A DNA stretch of 64,000 nucleotides from Kitasatospora viridis (GTDB taxonomy: Bacteria; Actinomycetota; Actinomycetes; Streptomycetales; Streptomycetaceae): assembly GCF_007829815.1 (NCBI RefSeq), contig NZ_VIWT01000003.1, positions 558,001 through 622,000 on the forward strand, given 5' to 3'. Each line of letters begins with the position of its first letter. Within the stretch, counting starts at the first letter, position 1. This document shows positions 49,474 through 57,905 of the stretch, piece after piece. A program made the position numbers and the translations under genes. The notes below the pieces were generated by a model. That model did no database searches, was not told the DNA's origin, and worked only from the letters and a program-made list of their open reading frames with translations.

Positions 49474-49998
49474 ATGGACCCGCAGGCACCGTTCACGGAC
49501 GACGAGAGCGAGGTCTGCTGGTACTGCCCCTCGCTGCGCCACCCGGCCGGCGGTTTCGACGTCCACCCGGGGCCGAGCCCGCAGTGCCCGTTCGACCCGG
49601 CCACCGGCTTCCGCTTCACCCCGGCCGGCGTTCCGGTCTGCGTGCACCCGGGCAAGGTCGGCCTGCCCGCCGCCCGGTACGCGACCGACCGGCTCCCCGT
49701 GCCCGCGCCGGCGCCCCGCCGCCCCGACCCGCGCCCGCTGCGCGCCCACCCCGACGAGCTGCCGCCACCGCCACCACCGCTCCAGCCGCTGCCGACCGGG
49801 GCGACGGACGCCGAGGTGCTGGCCGGCGCCCGCCCCGAGGTGTCCGAAGGCCTGCTCGCCCTGCTCCGCGCCGAGTTGGCGAACGGCGCCGACGACTTCG
49901 ACGGGGCGATCGCCGGCGCCGAGCGCGCGGCGACCGGGCGCGGGTTCCCGGTGGAGTCGGTGGTGGAGGCGATGCGCAGGGTGCTGGGCGGCGGCTGA
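49474..49998 (+). CDS. Hypothetical Cys/Pro-rich protein
   Basis: 174 aa from ATG 49474, only 11 bp after the PadR stop. The N-terminal ~65 residues contain C-W-Y-C (15-18), Q-C-P-F and V-C-V-H-P-G, which could bind metal; then a Pro-rich linker with P-P-P-P-P-P-L; then a helical tail (S-E-G-L-L-A-L-L-R-A-E-L, A-M-R-R-V-L-G-G-G). No signal peptide. Family not recognised. Same direction as PadR, so possibly co-transcribed; hairpin terminator follows. Confidence 0.65.
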   Translation: MDPQAPFTDDESEVCWYCPSLRHPAGGFDVHPGPSPQCPFDPATGFRFTPAGVPVCVHPGKVGLPAARYATDRLPVPAPAPRRPDPRPLRAHPDELPPPPPPLQPLPTGATDAEVLAGARPEVSEGLLALLRAELANGADDFDGAIAGAERAATGRGFPVESVVEAMRRVLGGG

Positions 49999-50043
49999 CC
50001 CGCCCCGCAACCGGGCGACCCTCGCAGGGCGTCCTGGCGTCCA

Positions 50044-50070
50044 GCGGGCTCGCAGACACGGCGAGCCCGC
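50044..50070 (+). terminator. Hairpin terminator
   Basis: 10-bp perfect stem (50044-50053 with 50061-50070), 7-nt loop, 46 bp after the hypothetical gene. Confidence 0.75.
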
Positions 50071-50172
50071 GCCTGGGAAAACTCCCAGCTGGTCATAGGA
50101 TGATCCGACCAGGGCTGACGGCGCAGCCGGTCCACGACCCGCGCCCAGCCCGCCCGGGGAGGAAGCACCACC

Positions 50173-51012
50173 ATGGAGGGCCCAGTGCCGATACCGCCGC
50201 ACGTCCCGCACCCGCGCCGCCACCTGCTCCGCTGGGGCGCGGCCGGCGCCGCCTCGCTCGCCGCGGCCGCCCTGGCCGGCTGCTCCGACAGCGCCCACGC
50301 GCACGGCGCGGCGCCCGAACCCTCCGACTCCTTCTCCCCCGGCCCCGCGAGCAACCCCTCGGCCGCCGCCGGCCTGCCCACCCCGCCGGTCGCCTCCCCC
50401 GTCGCCGCCCGCAGCAAGCCCGTCTTCAAGGTGCACGACCTGCTGCCCGACGCCCCGTCCGACGCCATCGCGCTCACCATCGACGACGGCCCCAGCGCGC
50501 TCTACACCCCGCAGATGCTGGCCCTGCTGCGCCAGTACGACATCCGTGCGACCTTCTCGGTGGTCGGCATCGAGGCGCACGCCCACAAAGACCTGATCAA
50601 GGCCATCGCCGCCGACGGCCACATGATCGCCAACCACACGATGACCCACCCCCAGCCGTTCTCGAAGCGCACCGCCGCGCAGATCGAGCAGCAGATCGTC
50701 GACGCCCAGTCGGTGATCGTGGACGCCGGCGCGCCGGCCCCGACCCTGTTCCGCTCCCCCGGCGGCGACTGGTCCACCGCCGTGTACGACACCGTCGCCA
50801 AGCACGGCATGATCCCGATCGACTGGGACGTGGACCCCCGCGACTGGTCCCGCCCCGGCGTCCCGCACATCACCGAGAAGCTGATGGCCGCCCACCCGGG
50901 CGACATCCTGCTCTGCCACGACGGCGGCGGTGACCGCTCCCAGACCCTGGACGCCCTGAAGTCCGTCCTCCCCGCGCTGAAGGCCAAGGGCTTCACCTTC
51001 GTGACGCTCTGA
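50173..51012 (+). CDS. Polysaccharide deacetylase (CE4/NodB), Tat-type lipoprotein
   Basis: 279 aa, GGGGAGGAAG before the ATG. N-terminus P-R-R-H-L-L-R-W-G ... A-L-A-G-C combines a twin-arginine-like start and a lipobox (Cys37), so export folded and lipid-anchored is likely. NodB core: T-I-D-D-G-P near 97-102 (D-D metal/base), N-H-T-M-T-H at ~155 (HxxxH metal), F-R-S-P-G-G-D near 193, W-D-V-D-P-R-D-W near 217 and L-L-C-H-D-G-G. All motifs are intact. Removes N-acetyl groups from extracellular glycans; independent of the CE18-like enzyme at 13331 but chemically similar. Confidence 0.9.
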   Translation: MEGPVPIPPHVPHPRRHLLRWGAAGAASLAAAALAGCSDSAHAHGAAPEPSDSFSPGPASNPSAAAGLPTPPVASPVAARSKPVFKVHDLLPDAPSDAIALTIDDGPSALYTPQMLALLRQYDIRATFSVVGIEAHAHKDLIKAIAADGHMIANHTMTHPQPFSKRTAAQIEQQIVDAQSVIVDAGAPAPTLFRSPGGDWSTAVYDTVAKHGMIPIDWDVDPRDWSRPGVPHITEKLMAAHPGDILLCHDGGGDRSQTLDALKSVLPALKAKGFTFVTL

Positions 51013-51033
51013 CCCCGCGTCGGCCGCGCCCGC

Positions 51034-51531
51034 TCAGCGGTAGTCGTCGCCGGGGCGCACGCCGGTGTCCAGGTCGTCCAGCATCGTGTAGCGGATCGCC
51101 TCGGAGAGGGTCTGCGGGTCGGTGGCGTCGTCCAGCTGGGCGTCGGCGTCCTGGTCCTCGTCGGTCAGGTGGATCGCCGCCTCCTCGGCGCTGGCCGCGC
51201 CGCCGTCCGGGCCGACGTCCCAGCCGTGGGTGTCGTCGGTGTCCGGGACCAGCCGGCCGGCGCGCGGGCGCGGGCCCTGGGCCCAGCGGTCGTCCACCGA
51301 CGCCGGGACGGCGTCCGGCTCCTCGGCGGCCAGCTGCTGCTCCAGCGACTCGCCCTGCTGCGCCTCGGCGGCCGTGGTCCCGTACGAGTTCGCGCCCTGG
51401 TAGCCGCCGGCGGTGTTCAGGCCGGTGTCCAGCGGGTCGTCGTCCAGCCGGTCGGTCTCCAGCGAGTCCGCGGGCTGCAGCACGCCGTCGTCCTCGACCG
51501 CGACGAAGTCCCGGTCGTCCCAGTCGGTCAT
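51034..51531 (-). CDS. DUF5709 family acidic protein
   Basis: 165 aa from ATG 51531. Very acidic, low complexity: M-T-D-W-D-D-R-D-F-V, D-D-P-L-D-T-G-L-N-T-A-G-G-Y near 45, D-D-R-W-A-Q-G-P-R-P-R-A-G-R-L-V, E-A-A-I-H-L-T-D-E near 125, then A-I-R-Y-T-M-L-D-D-L. Typical DUF5709 of actinobacteria, probably intrinsically disordered; role unknown. Confidence 0.8.
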   Translation of the reverse strand: MTDWDDRDFVAVEDDGVLQPADSLETDRLDDDPLDTGLNTAGGYQGANSYGTTAAEAQQGESLEQQLAAEEPDAVPASVDDRWAQGPRPRAGRLVPDTDDTHGWDVGPDGGAASAEEAAIHLTDEDQDADAQLDDATDPQTLSEAIRYTMLDDLDTGVRPGDDYR

Positions 51532-51574
51532 GGCACACCATTCCTTCCGGCGCCCGCCCGTGGACGGCTGGCGG

Positions 51575-51607
51575 CATGAGGCGTGCGACTTTCGCACACG
51601 CCTCATG
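51575..51607 (-). terminator. Terminator of the Ser/Thr kinase gene
   Basis: 11-bp stem (51575-51585 with 51597-51607) plus an inner CGA/TCG pair; 45 bp beyond the kinase stop on the minus strand. Confidence 0.75.
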
Positions 51608-51651
51608 CTTCGCACCGGGTGATCGTTCCGCAACTCCTGGGACACCTGGGC

Positions 51652-53688
51652 TCAGGAGGTCATGAACCACTCCTGGGCCTTGTCGCCGGGGGTGCAGGCG
51701 GTCATGGTGAGCTGCCGGCCCGAGCCGTTGTCGGTCAGGCAGTTCTGACCGTTCGCGCCGAAGGGCTCGATCAGCACGGCCCCGGAGGTGGTGGCGGGGG
51801 CCACCGAGAACTGGAGGGCGAAGTCCGAGGTGCCGCGCAGCTCCACGGTGGTCGGGCCGCCGGTCGTGTAGTTGAACGTGACGGCGAGCGGCGGGGAGGA
51901 GAGGTTGCAGGGGTAGAAGTACTCGCTCTGGTTGAAGATCCAGCCGTACTGGGTGTTCTCGTTCATCACCACGGCGGCGCCGCCGGCCAGCGAGCCGGCG
52001 AAGCCGAGCCGCAGGCCGTCGCCGACGTTGGTGATCGGGTGGGCGGCGCTGCACTCCGCGGGCGTGCTGGTGCCGCCGCCGGTGGAGCCGCCGCCCGAGG
52101 TGCCGGAGCCGGAGCCGCCGTTGGAGCCCGAGCCGCCGGCGCTTCCGGTGCCGCCGGTGGAGCCGCCGGGGTGGCTGCCGCCGCCGGTGGAGCCGCCGGT
52201 GCTCCCGCCGCTGGACCCGCCGGCCGCGCTGCCGCCGGTGCTACCGCCGGTGCGGGTTCCGCCACCCGTGGTAGCACCCCCGGCGGAGCCGCCCGCCGCG
52301 CCGCCGCCGGTGGAGCCGTTCGGCGCCTGGCCCGGCTGCGGGCTGCCCGGGCCGGCGGCCGGGCTGGACGGCGCGCCGGAGGACGGCGCGGCGGACGGGC
52401 TCGCGGGCGAGGGCGAGGGCGCGCCGCTGGACGACGGCGCGGGCGAGCCGCTGCCGCCCGGGCCGCCCGAGGGTGCGGCGCTCGCCGGGGTGCCGGGCGC
52501 GGCGCCGGGCGGGAGCGCGGCGTCGTGGTGGGTCGATCCGTCCTGGGTGAGCACGGCGAACAGCGCGGCGGCGGCGATCACGCAGGGGGCCAGCACGGCC
52601 GCGGCGACCCGGGTGCGGCGCTCCTTCCACCAGACGGGTTGCGGCAGGCCGATCACGGTCGGCACCGCCGAGAGCTCGTTGCCGGCGGTGCCGGCGTCGG
52701 GCTCGGTCCCGGCTGTCGCGGCGCTCGTCCGCTGCGCCGATCCGACGGCGCCGGCCGGGCCCGAGCCGCTCGCCTCGACCGTCGCCGCCCCGGCCACCGC
52801 GAGCGCCGCCGCCTCGGTCGCGGTCGGCTCGGGCAGTGGTTCCGGCTCGGGCTCGGCGATCCCGCGCGCGGCCCGGCGCGCCGCGGCCGCCATCGCGGCG
52901 GCGTCCGGGTGGCGCTGCCCGGGGTCCTTGGCGAGGGCCCGGGCGACGAAGGCGCGCACCGGCTCGGGGAACTCCGGCGGCAGCGCCGGCGCGGGCTCGC
53001 GGACGTGCTTGAGCACGATCTCCAGCACCGCTTCGCCGGTGAACGGCAGCTCGCCGGTGAGCAGCTCGTAGGCGACCACGCCGATCGAGTACAGGTCGGA
53101 GGCGGCCACCGTGCCCTTGCCCTCGGCCTGCTCGGGCGCCATGTAGAGGGCGGTGCCGAAGACCGAGTGGGAGGTGGTGATCTTCGTGCCGGCGAGTGCC
53201 CGGGCGATGCCGAAGTCGGTCACCTTGACCAGGCCGCTGCCGGTGAGCATCAGGTTGGAGGGCTTGAGGTCGCGGTGGACGATCTCCCGCTCGTGCGCGA
53301 CCTGGAGGGCGTCGAGCGCCTGGGCGACGATGTCCAGCGCCTCCTCCACCGGCAGCTTGCCGCGCTCGCGCTGGACGGCGTCCAGCGGCCGGCCGTCGAC
53401 CAGCTCCATGACGATGTAGGCGAGCCGCTCGGTGTCCTGCTGCTCGTCCTCGCCGTAGTCGTGGATGTCCACGATGCTCGGGTGGCTGAGCGAGGCCAGG
53501 ATCCGGGCCTCGCGGCGGAAGCGGGCGGCGAAGTCCGCGTCGTCGAGCAGCGCGGGCAGCACGATCTTGACGGCGACCCGCCGCTCCAGCACCTGGTCCT
53601 CGGCGCGCCAGACCTCGCCCATCGCGCCGCCGCCGATCCGTTCGACCAGCGTGTACCGGCCTCCGAGGACCGTGCCCCGACTCCACAT
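51652..53688 (-). CDS. Membrane Ser/Thr protein kinase with extracytoplasmic ricin-like domain
   Basis: 678 aa. PknB-type kinase 1-270: P-loop G-G-G-A-M-G-E-V at 19-26, K41, H-R-D-L-K-P-S-N with D140, D-F-G at 158-160, A-P-E-Q. Then a Pro/Glu/Ala juxtamembrane part, one helix near 365-385 (V-A-A-A-V-L-A-P-C-V-I), a ~170-residue Ser/Gly/Pro then (G-G-S-T)n extracellular stalk, and a C-terminal ~140-residue domain with four Cys ending Q-E-W-F, like a ricin-type beta-trefoil or similar carbohydrate binder. No PASTA repeats. May sense glycans outside and phosphorylate targets inside; sensing is inference. Confidence 0.87.
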   Translation of the reverse strand: MWSRGTVLGGRYTLVERIGGGAMGEVWRAEDQVLERRVAVKIVLPALLDDADFAARFRREARILASLSHPSIVDIHDYGEDEQQDTERLAYIVMELVDGRPLDAVQRERGKLPVEEALDIVAQALDALQVAHEREIVHRDLKPSNLMLTGSGLVKVTDFGIARALAGTKITTSHSVFGTALYMAPEQAEGKGTVAASDLYSIGVVAYELLTGELPFTGEAVLEIVLKHVREPAPALPPEFPEPVRAFVARALAKDPGQRHPDAAAMAAAARRAARGIAEPEPEPLPEPTATEAAALAVAGAATVEASGSGPAGAVGSAQRTSAATAGTEPDAGTAGNELSAVPTVIGLPQPVWWKERRTRVAAAVLAPCVIAAAALFAVLTQDGSTHHDAALPPGAAPGTPASAAPSGGPGGSGSPAPSSSGAPSPSPASPSAAPSSGAPSSPAAGPGSPQPGQAPNGSTGGGAAGGSAGGATTGGGTRTGGSTGGSAAGGSSGGSTGGSTGGGSHPGGSTGGTGSAGGSGSNGGSGSGTSGGGSTGGGTSTPAECSAAHPITNVGDGLRLGFAGSLAGGAAVVMNENTQYGWIFNQSEYFYPCNLSSPPLAVTFNYTTGGPTTVELRGTSDFALQFSVAPATTSGAVLIEPFGANGQNCLTDNGSGRQLTMTACTPGDKAQEWFMTS

Positions 53689-53885
53689 GTCCTGCTCCCC
53701 CTGCTCCGGAAATCCGTCCCCGAGAATTCATTGACTTGAAGCCAATGAAAAAGTCGCGTGTCGGCCCGGGCCCGCACTGCCCTGCGGGTCCACGCGCTCC
53801 ACACATCCGCCGCGGCCGTCCGGTCGGGCCGCTCGAATGCGCTTCGAACACTACTGCAAGCGGTGGTCCGCCTACTGACGGAGGA

Positions 53886-54710
53886 TCATCCGACCGCCGG
53901 CCGCTGACCTGGTGTCAGCCGGCGGGCGGCGTCCCGGATCGAGTCGGCCAGGGCCCCGGGGGCGGTCAGGTGGGCGATGTGGCCCTGGCCGGTGAGCGTG
54001 GTGGTGCGCGAGTGCGGCAGCACCGCCGCCAGGTCGGCCAGCCGCTCGCGCAGGTGCGCGGGGCTGAGGTCGCCCTCGACGAAGGTCACCGGTACCCCCA
54101 GCCCCGCGAAGCGCCCGATGCCGCGGCCGAGCGCGTCGAGCGCCTCGTCGTCCGCGATCTGCGCCGCCGCGTGCACGAGGAAGGCCTCCCGCGTCCGCGG
54201 GTCGGCGAGCATCGCGTCGACCAGGTCCGCGGGCATCCGGACCACGTCGCGAAGGTGGATCCGCACCGCCTCGACCAGGTCGCCGCGGTCCACCGCGGCG
54301 CGCGCCCGCGGCCCCGCCTCCCCCGCGACCGGCTCGGTGGTGGGCATCGGCGGTTCGTAGAGCCACAGGCCGGCGAAGGCCGACGGTGCCAGCAGCGCCG
54401 CCTCCAGCGCGGCGACCGCCCCCGAGGAGTGCCCCACCAGGAGCACGGGCGCCGCCAGCAGGGCGGCGACGGCGACGATGTCGGCGGCCTCGGTGGCCAT
54501 CGAGTGGGGCAGCGCGATCTGCGCGCCGGGCAGGTAGATCCGCCGGCGGATCCTGACCACCCGGAAGTCGTCGACCAGGCGCCGGGCGACGCCGTCCCAA
54601 CAGGTCACGTCCCCGCCGCCGGGGTGGACCACCAGCAGGGTCGGCCCGGCCCCGGTGTCGAGGGCGGTGACGGGGTGCCCGTCGTGGGAGTGCGTGCGGA
54701 GTTCGGTCAT
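53886..54710 (-). CDS. Alpha/beta hydrolase
   Basis: 274 aa from ATG 54710; longer frames upstream lack homology. Oxyanion region V-V-H-P-G-G-G near 25, nucleophile elbow V-G-H-S-S-G at ~98 (Ser), F-V-E-G-D-L-S near 220 as acid loop and G-Q-G-H-I-A-H-L near 250 as catalytic His. Triad complete. Divergent from an AraC gene. Its last codons contain a TGAC-N5-GTCA dyad (53905-53917). Substrate unknown. Confidence 0.83.
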   Translation of the reverse strand: MTELRTHSHDGHPVTALDTGAGPTLLVVHPGGGDVTCWDGVARRLVDDFRVVRIRRRIYLPGAQIALPHSMATEAADIVAVAALLAAPVLLVGHSSGAVAALEAALLAPSAFAGLWLYEPPMPTTEPVAGEAGPRARAAVDRGDLVEAVRIHLRDVVRMPADLVDAMLADPRTREAFLVHAAAQIADDEALDALGRGIGRFAGLGVPVTFVEGDLSPAHLRERLADLAAVLPHSRTTTLTGQGHIAHLTAPGALADSIRDAARRLTPGQRPAVG

Positions 54711-54755
54711 GGGGGCAAGCCTGCGACCGGGCGCCTGCATCGTGCTGACAGATCG

Positions 54756-54768
54756 CTGACACCGCGTC
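54756..54768. promoter_or_regulatory. Dyad TGACACCGCGTCA between hydrolase and AraC genes
   Basis: 4-bp (5-bp with flanking C/G) inverted repeat in the 99-bp divergent promoter region. A possible AraC target, or a member of the dispersed TGAC-N5-GTCA family. Confidence 0.4.
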
Positions 54769-54809
54769 AGCCCCGGGCTCCGGGAGAGCGGAAGTAGCAC
54801 AATGGCAGG

Positions 54810-55499
54810 GTGTACAGCGAGTGGCGGTCGACGGCGGTGCCGGGCGCGGTGCTCTGGTCCCAGCAGCGCGAGCGGGCCGCGACCGGCCCGGCGCGGGTGC
54901 TGCCGGACGGCTGCATGGACCTGATCTGGACCGGCCGGGAGCTGCTGGTGGCCGGCCCCGACACCACCGCCCACCTGGTGCCGGGGCGGGCCGGCGACCG
55001 CTACCTGGGCCTGCGCTTCGCGCCCGGCACCGCTCCGCTGGTCCTGGGCCTGCCGGCCAGCGAGCTGACGGACCAGCGGGTGCCGCTGGAGGCGCTGTGG
55101 CCCGGGCGCGCGGCCGAGCTGACCGAGCGCGTGTGGGCCGCGCCCGATCCCGCCGCCGCCCTGGAGCGGCTTGCGGTCGCGGCGGGCCCGCTGCGCCCGC
55201 AGGCGGTGCCCGAGGCGGTGCTGCGCGCGGTGCGCCGGGGCCGGCCGGTGGCCGCGATCGCCGCCGAACTGGCGCTCAGCGAGCGGCAGCTGCGCCGCCA
55301 CTGCCTGGCCTCGTTCGGTTACGGCGCGAAGACGCTGGAGCGGGTGCTGCGGCTCGGCCGGGCGCTGGACCGGGCCCGGGCGGGCCGCCCGTTCGCCGAG
55401 GTCGCCGCCGGGACGGGCTACGCCGACCAGGCGCACCTCGCCCGCGAGGTCCGGGCGCTGACCGGCGTCCCGCTGACCCGGCTGCTGGCCGACGGCTGA
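54810..55499 (+). CDS. AraC family regulator with DUF6597-type N-terminal domain
   Basis: 229 aa, GTG start with TAGCAC ~9 nt upstream, probably leaderless. N-terminal ~110 residues: L-P-D-G-C-M-D-L-I-W near 35, a hallmark of the DUF6597 group, and L-G-L-R-F-A-P-G-T-A near 68. C-terminal double HTH: L-S-E-R-Q-L-R-R-H-C near 160, then A-A-G-T-G-Y-A-D-Q-A-H-L-A-R-E-V. Likely controls the divergent hydrolase. Confidence 0.87.
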   Translation: MYSEWRSTAVPGAVLWSQQRERAATGPARVLPDGCMDLIWTGRELLVAGPDTTAHLVPGRAGDRYLGLRFAPGTAPLVLGLPASELTDQRVPLEALWPGRAAELTERVWAAPDPAAALERLAVAAGPLRPQAVPEAVLRAVRRGRPVAAIAAELALSERQLRRHCLASFGYGAKTLERVLRLGRALDRARAGRPFAEVAAGTGYADQAHLAREVRALTGVPLTRLLADG

Positions 55500-55520
55500 G
55501 CCGGGTCGGGTCGGGTTGGA

Positions 55521-55925
55521 TCAGGCGAGGCCCGCGAAGAGCTCGGCCGGGTTCCCGTCCGGGTCGTGCAGCACGGCGTAACGCTGGCCCCAGAAGGCGT
55601 CCCAAGGTGCCAGGTGGCCGTGGTGGCCGTCGGCGGTCAGCTCGGCGTAGAGCTGGTCCACCCCGGCCGGGGTGCCGCAGTCGAAGGCGAGCGCGACCCG
55701 GTGCCCGCCCTGCGGCGGCGACCACTGCGGGTCGAAGGAGCGCACGGTCTCCTCGGTGTCCCAGGCGAGCCGGAGCCCGCCGGGGAGCTTGACCTCGACG
55801 TGCGGCTCGCCGTCCGCTTCGGGCGCCAGCTCCAGGCCGAGCCGGCGGTAGAAGGCGAGCGAGGCCGCCATGTCGGCGACGACCAGGCCGATCAGGTCGA
55901 TGCGGGGTTCCACGGTGACTGTCAT
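55521..55925 (-). CDS. VOC family protein
   Basis: 134 aa from ATG 55925; TAGCGT 7 nt upstream suggests a leaderless message. D-L-I-G-L-V-V-A-D-M near the N-terminus, A-F-Y-R-R-L-G-L-E-L, V-A-L-A-F-D at ~85, and L-H-D-P-D-G-N-P-A-E-L-F near the end. The metal ligands are incomplete (no N-terminal His), so binding protein rather than enzyme is likely. Converges with the AraC gene. Confidence 0.83.
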   Translation of the reverse strand: MTVTVEPRIDLIGLVVADMAASLAFYRRLGLELAPEADGEPHVEVKLPGGLRLAWDTEETVRSFDPQWSPPQGGHRVALAFDCGTPAGVDQLYAELTADGHHGHLAPWDAFWGQRYAVLHDPDGNPAELFAGLA

Positions 55926-56014
55926 GATCGCCACGCTAGCCGCGCACCCGGCCGCCGGTCTTGAACGAAACGGACACGCCCCGCACCGGGCCGGCCGGGT
56001 GGGTCGACGGCCCG

Positions 56015-56788
56015 TCAGGTCGCCGAAAAGCCGCCGTCCACGAAGATCGTCTGGCCGGTGACGTAGGCGCAGGCGTCGCCGGCCAGGAAGAGCGCGATGC
56101 CGGTGAAGTCGGCCTGTTCGCCGTTGCGGCCCGTCATGGTGCGGGCGGCCAGCGCCGCCACCCGGGCCGGGTCGCGGAAGACCGGCTCGGTCAGCGGGGT
56201 CTGCACGAAGCCCGGCGCGATCGCGTTGGCGCACACCCCGGCGGCCGACCAGGCCTCGGCCTGGGAGCGGGTGAGCGCGGCGATCGCCGCCTTGGAGACG
56301 CCGTAGGCGCCGCTGTTGCCGAAGGCGCGGATGGTCTGCTGGGAGCCGACGTTGATGATCCGGCCCCAGCCGCGCGCGGCCATCGCGGGCCCGTAGTGCT
56401 GGCCGAGCAGGAAGGGCGCGTCGAGGTTGACGGCCATGGTGACGTCCCAGTCGCTCTCGCTGAGTTCGTCCATCGGCGGGCGCAGGTTGATGCCGGCGGA
56501 GTTGACCAGGACGTCCACCGAGCCGTGCCGGGCGTCGGCCTGCCCGATCAGCTCGCGGACCCCGTCGCGGGTGGCCAGGTCGGCCCGGATCCAGTCGACC
56601 TCGCCGCCGAAGGCTCGGAAGTCGGCTGCCGTTTCCTCCAGTTGGTCCTCGCTGCGGGCGGCCAGCAGCACCCGTGCGCCGGCTCTGCAGAGCGCCTCGG
56701 CGATGGCCCGTCCGATGCCGGAGCTGCCGCCGGTGACCAGGGCGGTGCGGCCCTTGAGCGAGAACAGGTCGGCGAGGAAGGTGTCCAA
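56015..56788 (-). CDS. SDR family oxidoreductase (gluconate 5-dehydrogenase-like)
   Basis: 257 aa with a rare TTG start at 56788, supported by GAAGGAGCG upstream and the normal protein beginning (L-F-S-L-K-G-R-T-A-L-V-T). TGGSSGIG at ~19-26, N-S-A-G (Ser instead of the usual Asn) near 95, catalytic Ser in V-G-S-Q-Q, Y-G-V-S-K at ~160, and a G-Q-T-I-F-V-D-G-G C-terminus. NAD(P)-dependent oxidation of a sugar acid or alcohol. Lies alone downstream of the methyltransferase. Confidence 0.87.
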   Translation of the reverse strand: MDTFLADLFSLKGRTALVTGGSSGIGRAIAEALCRAGARVLLAARSEDQLEETAADFRAFGGEVDWIRADLATRDGVRELIGQADARHGSVDVLVNSAGINLRPPMDELSESDWDVTMAVNLDAPFLLGQHYGPAMAARGWGRIINVGSQQTIRAFGNSGAYGVSKAAIAALTRSQAEAWSAAGVCANAIAPGFVQTPLTEPVFRDPARVAALAARTMTGRNGEQADFTGIALFLAGDACAYVTGQTIFVDGGFSAT

Positions 56789-56891
56789 GGTCGCTCCTTC
56801 GTGGGGTCCGGCGCCCGGCGGGCTCCGCGCGGTTCGACCTTAGACCGACCGGCGAATGGGGGGCGGCGTCGGCCCACGGGCCCGCGGGCCC

Positions 56892-57761
56892 TCAGCGGGG
56901 CCGGGCCTTGCGCAGTGCGCGGACCGCGACCGGCGGCAGCAGTTCCTTGGCCAACCGCCGGGCCGCCGAGGGCCCTTGGGGCCGGGGTGTCGGCACGGTC
57001 GCGGGCAGCAGCTTGGCCACGCCGCGCCCGGAGAGCCGGACCAGTCGGCGCCCGGCCACCTGGTCCACGTCCAGGTAGCAGTCCTCGGCGTCGCCGCCCA
57101 GGCCCAGCAGGCCGGTCTGCAGCGGCTCCGGGTCGTCCCAGGTGCCGTAGAGCTTCTCCGGGGTGACGCAGATCGGGTGCAGGCCGTGCCGGAAGACCGC
57201 CTCCCAGGTGGCGGCGGCCACGCCGGGGGTGTGCGGGGAGCGGAAGTCGTCGAGCACCACCACGCCGCCGGGCCCGAGCGCCCGCTTCGCGGTGCGGATG
57301 TCCACCGCGACGTGCTCGTACAGGTGCGAGGCGTCGATGTGCACGAACCGGCAGCTGCCGGCGGCTATCCGGTCGTCGCCGAGCACCGAGGTGGGCGCCT
57401 GCACGATGGTGGGCAGGGTGCTGTGGAAGGCCAGGTAGTTGCGCTCGAAGGCGGACCTGGTGAGCGTCTTGCGGTAGGACATCGCCATCTCGGCGGCGTT
57501 CTCGCCGTCGGGCGCCTGCGAGTCGAACAGGTCGCAGACCGTGAACTGCTCGCCGGGCCGCAGGTAGCGGCCCATCAGGATGGCGCTGCGGCCCAGGTAG
57601 CTGCCGAGTTCCAGCAGGTCGCCGCTGACTCCGGCGGCGCTCTGCCGCTCCAGCAGCCAGGCGAACAGCTGCTGGTCGATCGGCCAGAACCAGCCGGGGA
57701 CGTCGTCCAGCGAGCGTGGCGCCGGCTGCTGTTCCAGGGGCGGGGTCGCGGTGGTGACCAT
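56892..57761 (-). CDS. Class I SAM methyltransferase (Methyltransf_24 type)
   Basis: 289 aa from ATG 57761 (GAGGAGCC upstream). L-L-E-L-G-S-Y-L-G-R-S-A-I-L near 48-61 is motif I; F-T-V-C-D-L-F-D end of strand 2; R-F-V-H-I-D-A-S-H-L-Y-E-H near 137, G-G-V-V-V-L-D-D-F near 166. The D-A-S-H and D-D-F motifs are as in cephalosporin-hydroxylase-like and macrocin-type O-methyltransferases. A basic C-terminal tail follows. Substrate unknown; unlinked to biosynthetic genes here. Confidence 0.85.
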   Translation of the reverse strand: MVTTATPPLEQQPAPRSLDDVPGWFWPIDQQLFAWLLERQSAAGVSGDLLELGSYLGRSAILMGRYLRPGEQFTVCDLFDSQAPDGENAAEMAMSYRKTLTRSAFERNYLAFHSTLPTIVQAPTSVLGDDRIAAGSCRFVHIDASHLYEHVAVDIRTAKRALGPGGVVVLDDFRSPHTPGVAAATWEAVFRHGLHPICVTPEKLYGTWDDPEPLQTGLLGLGGDAEDCYLDVDQVAGRRLVRLSGRGVAKLLPATVPTPRPQGPSAARRLAKELLPPVAVRALRKARPR

Positions 57762-57905
57762 GGAGGCTCCTCGGGTGATCGGGGCCGGCGCCACCGGTCG
57801 GTGACCGGTCGGGGGACGGCGCCGACCCCGAGGTGCGAGCGATCCTAGGACTCCCGGGTCCGCCTGAGAAGGGGTTGACCAGGTGGTTCGCGCTCGGTGC
57901 AGAAG

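Noticed and set aside
53886..55499. The dyad at 54756 as the definite AraC operator
   Set aside because: AraC proteins usually bind direct repeats, and this dyad belongs to a sequence pattern found elsewhere in the window; kept only as a low-confidence site.
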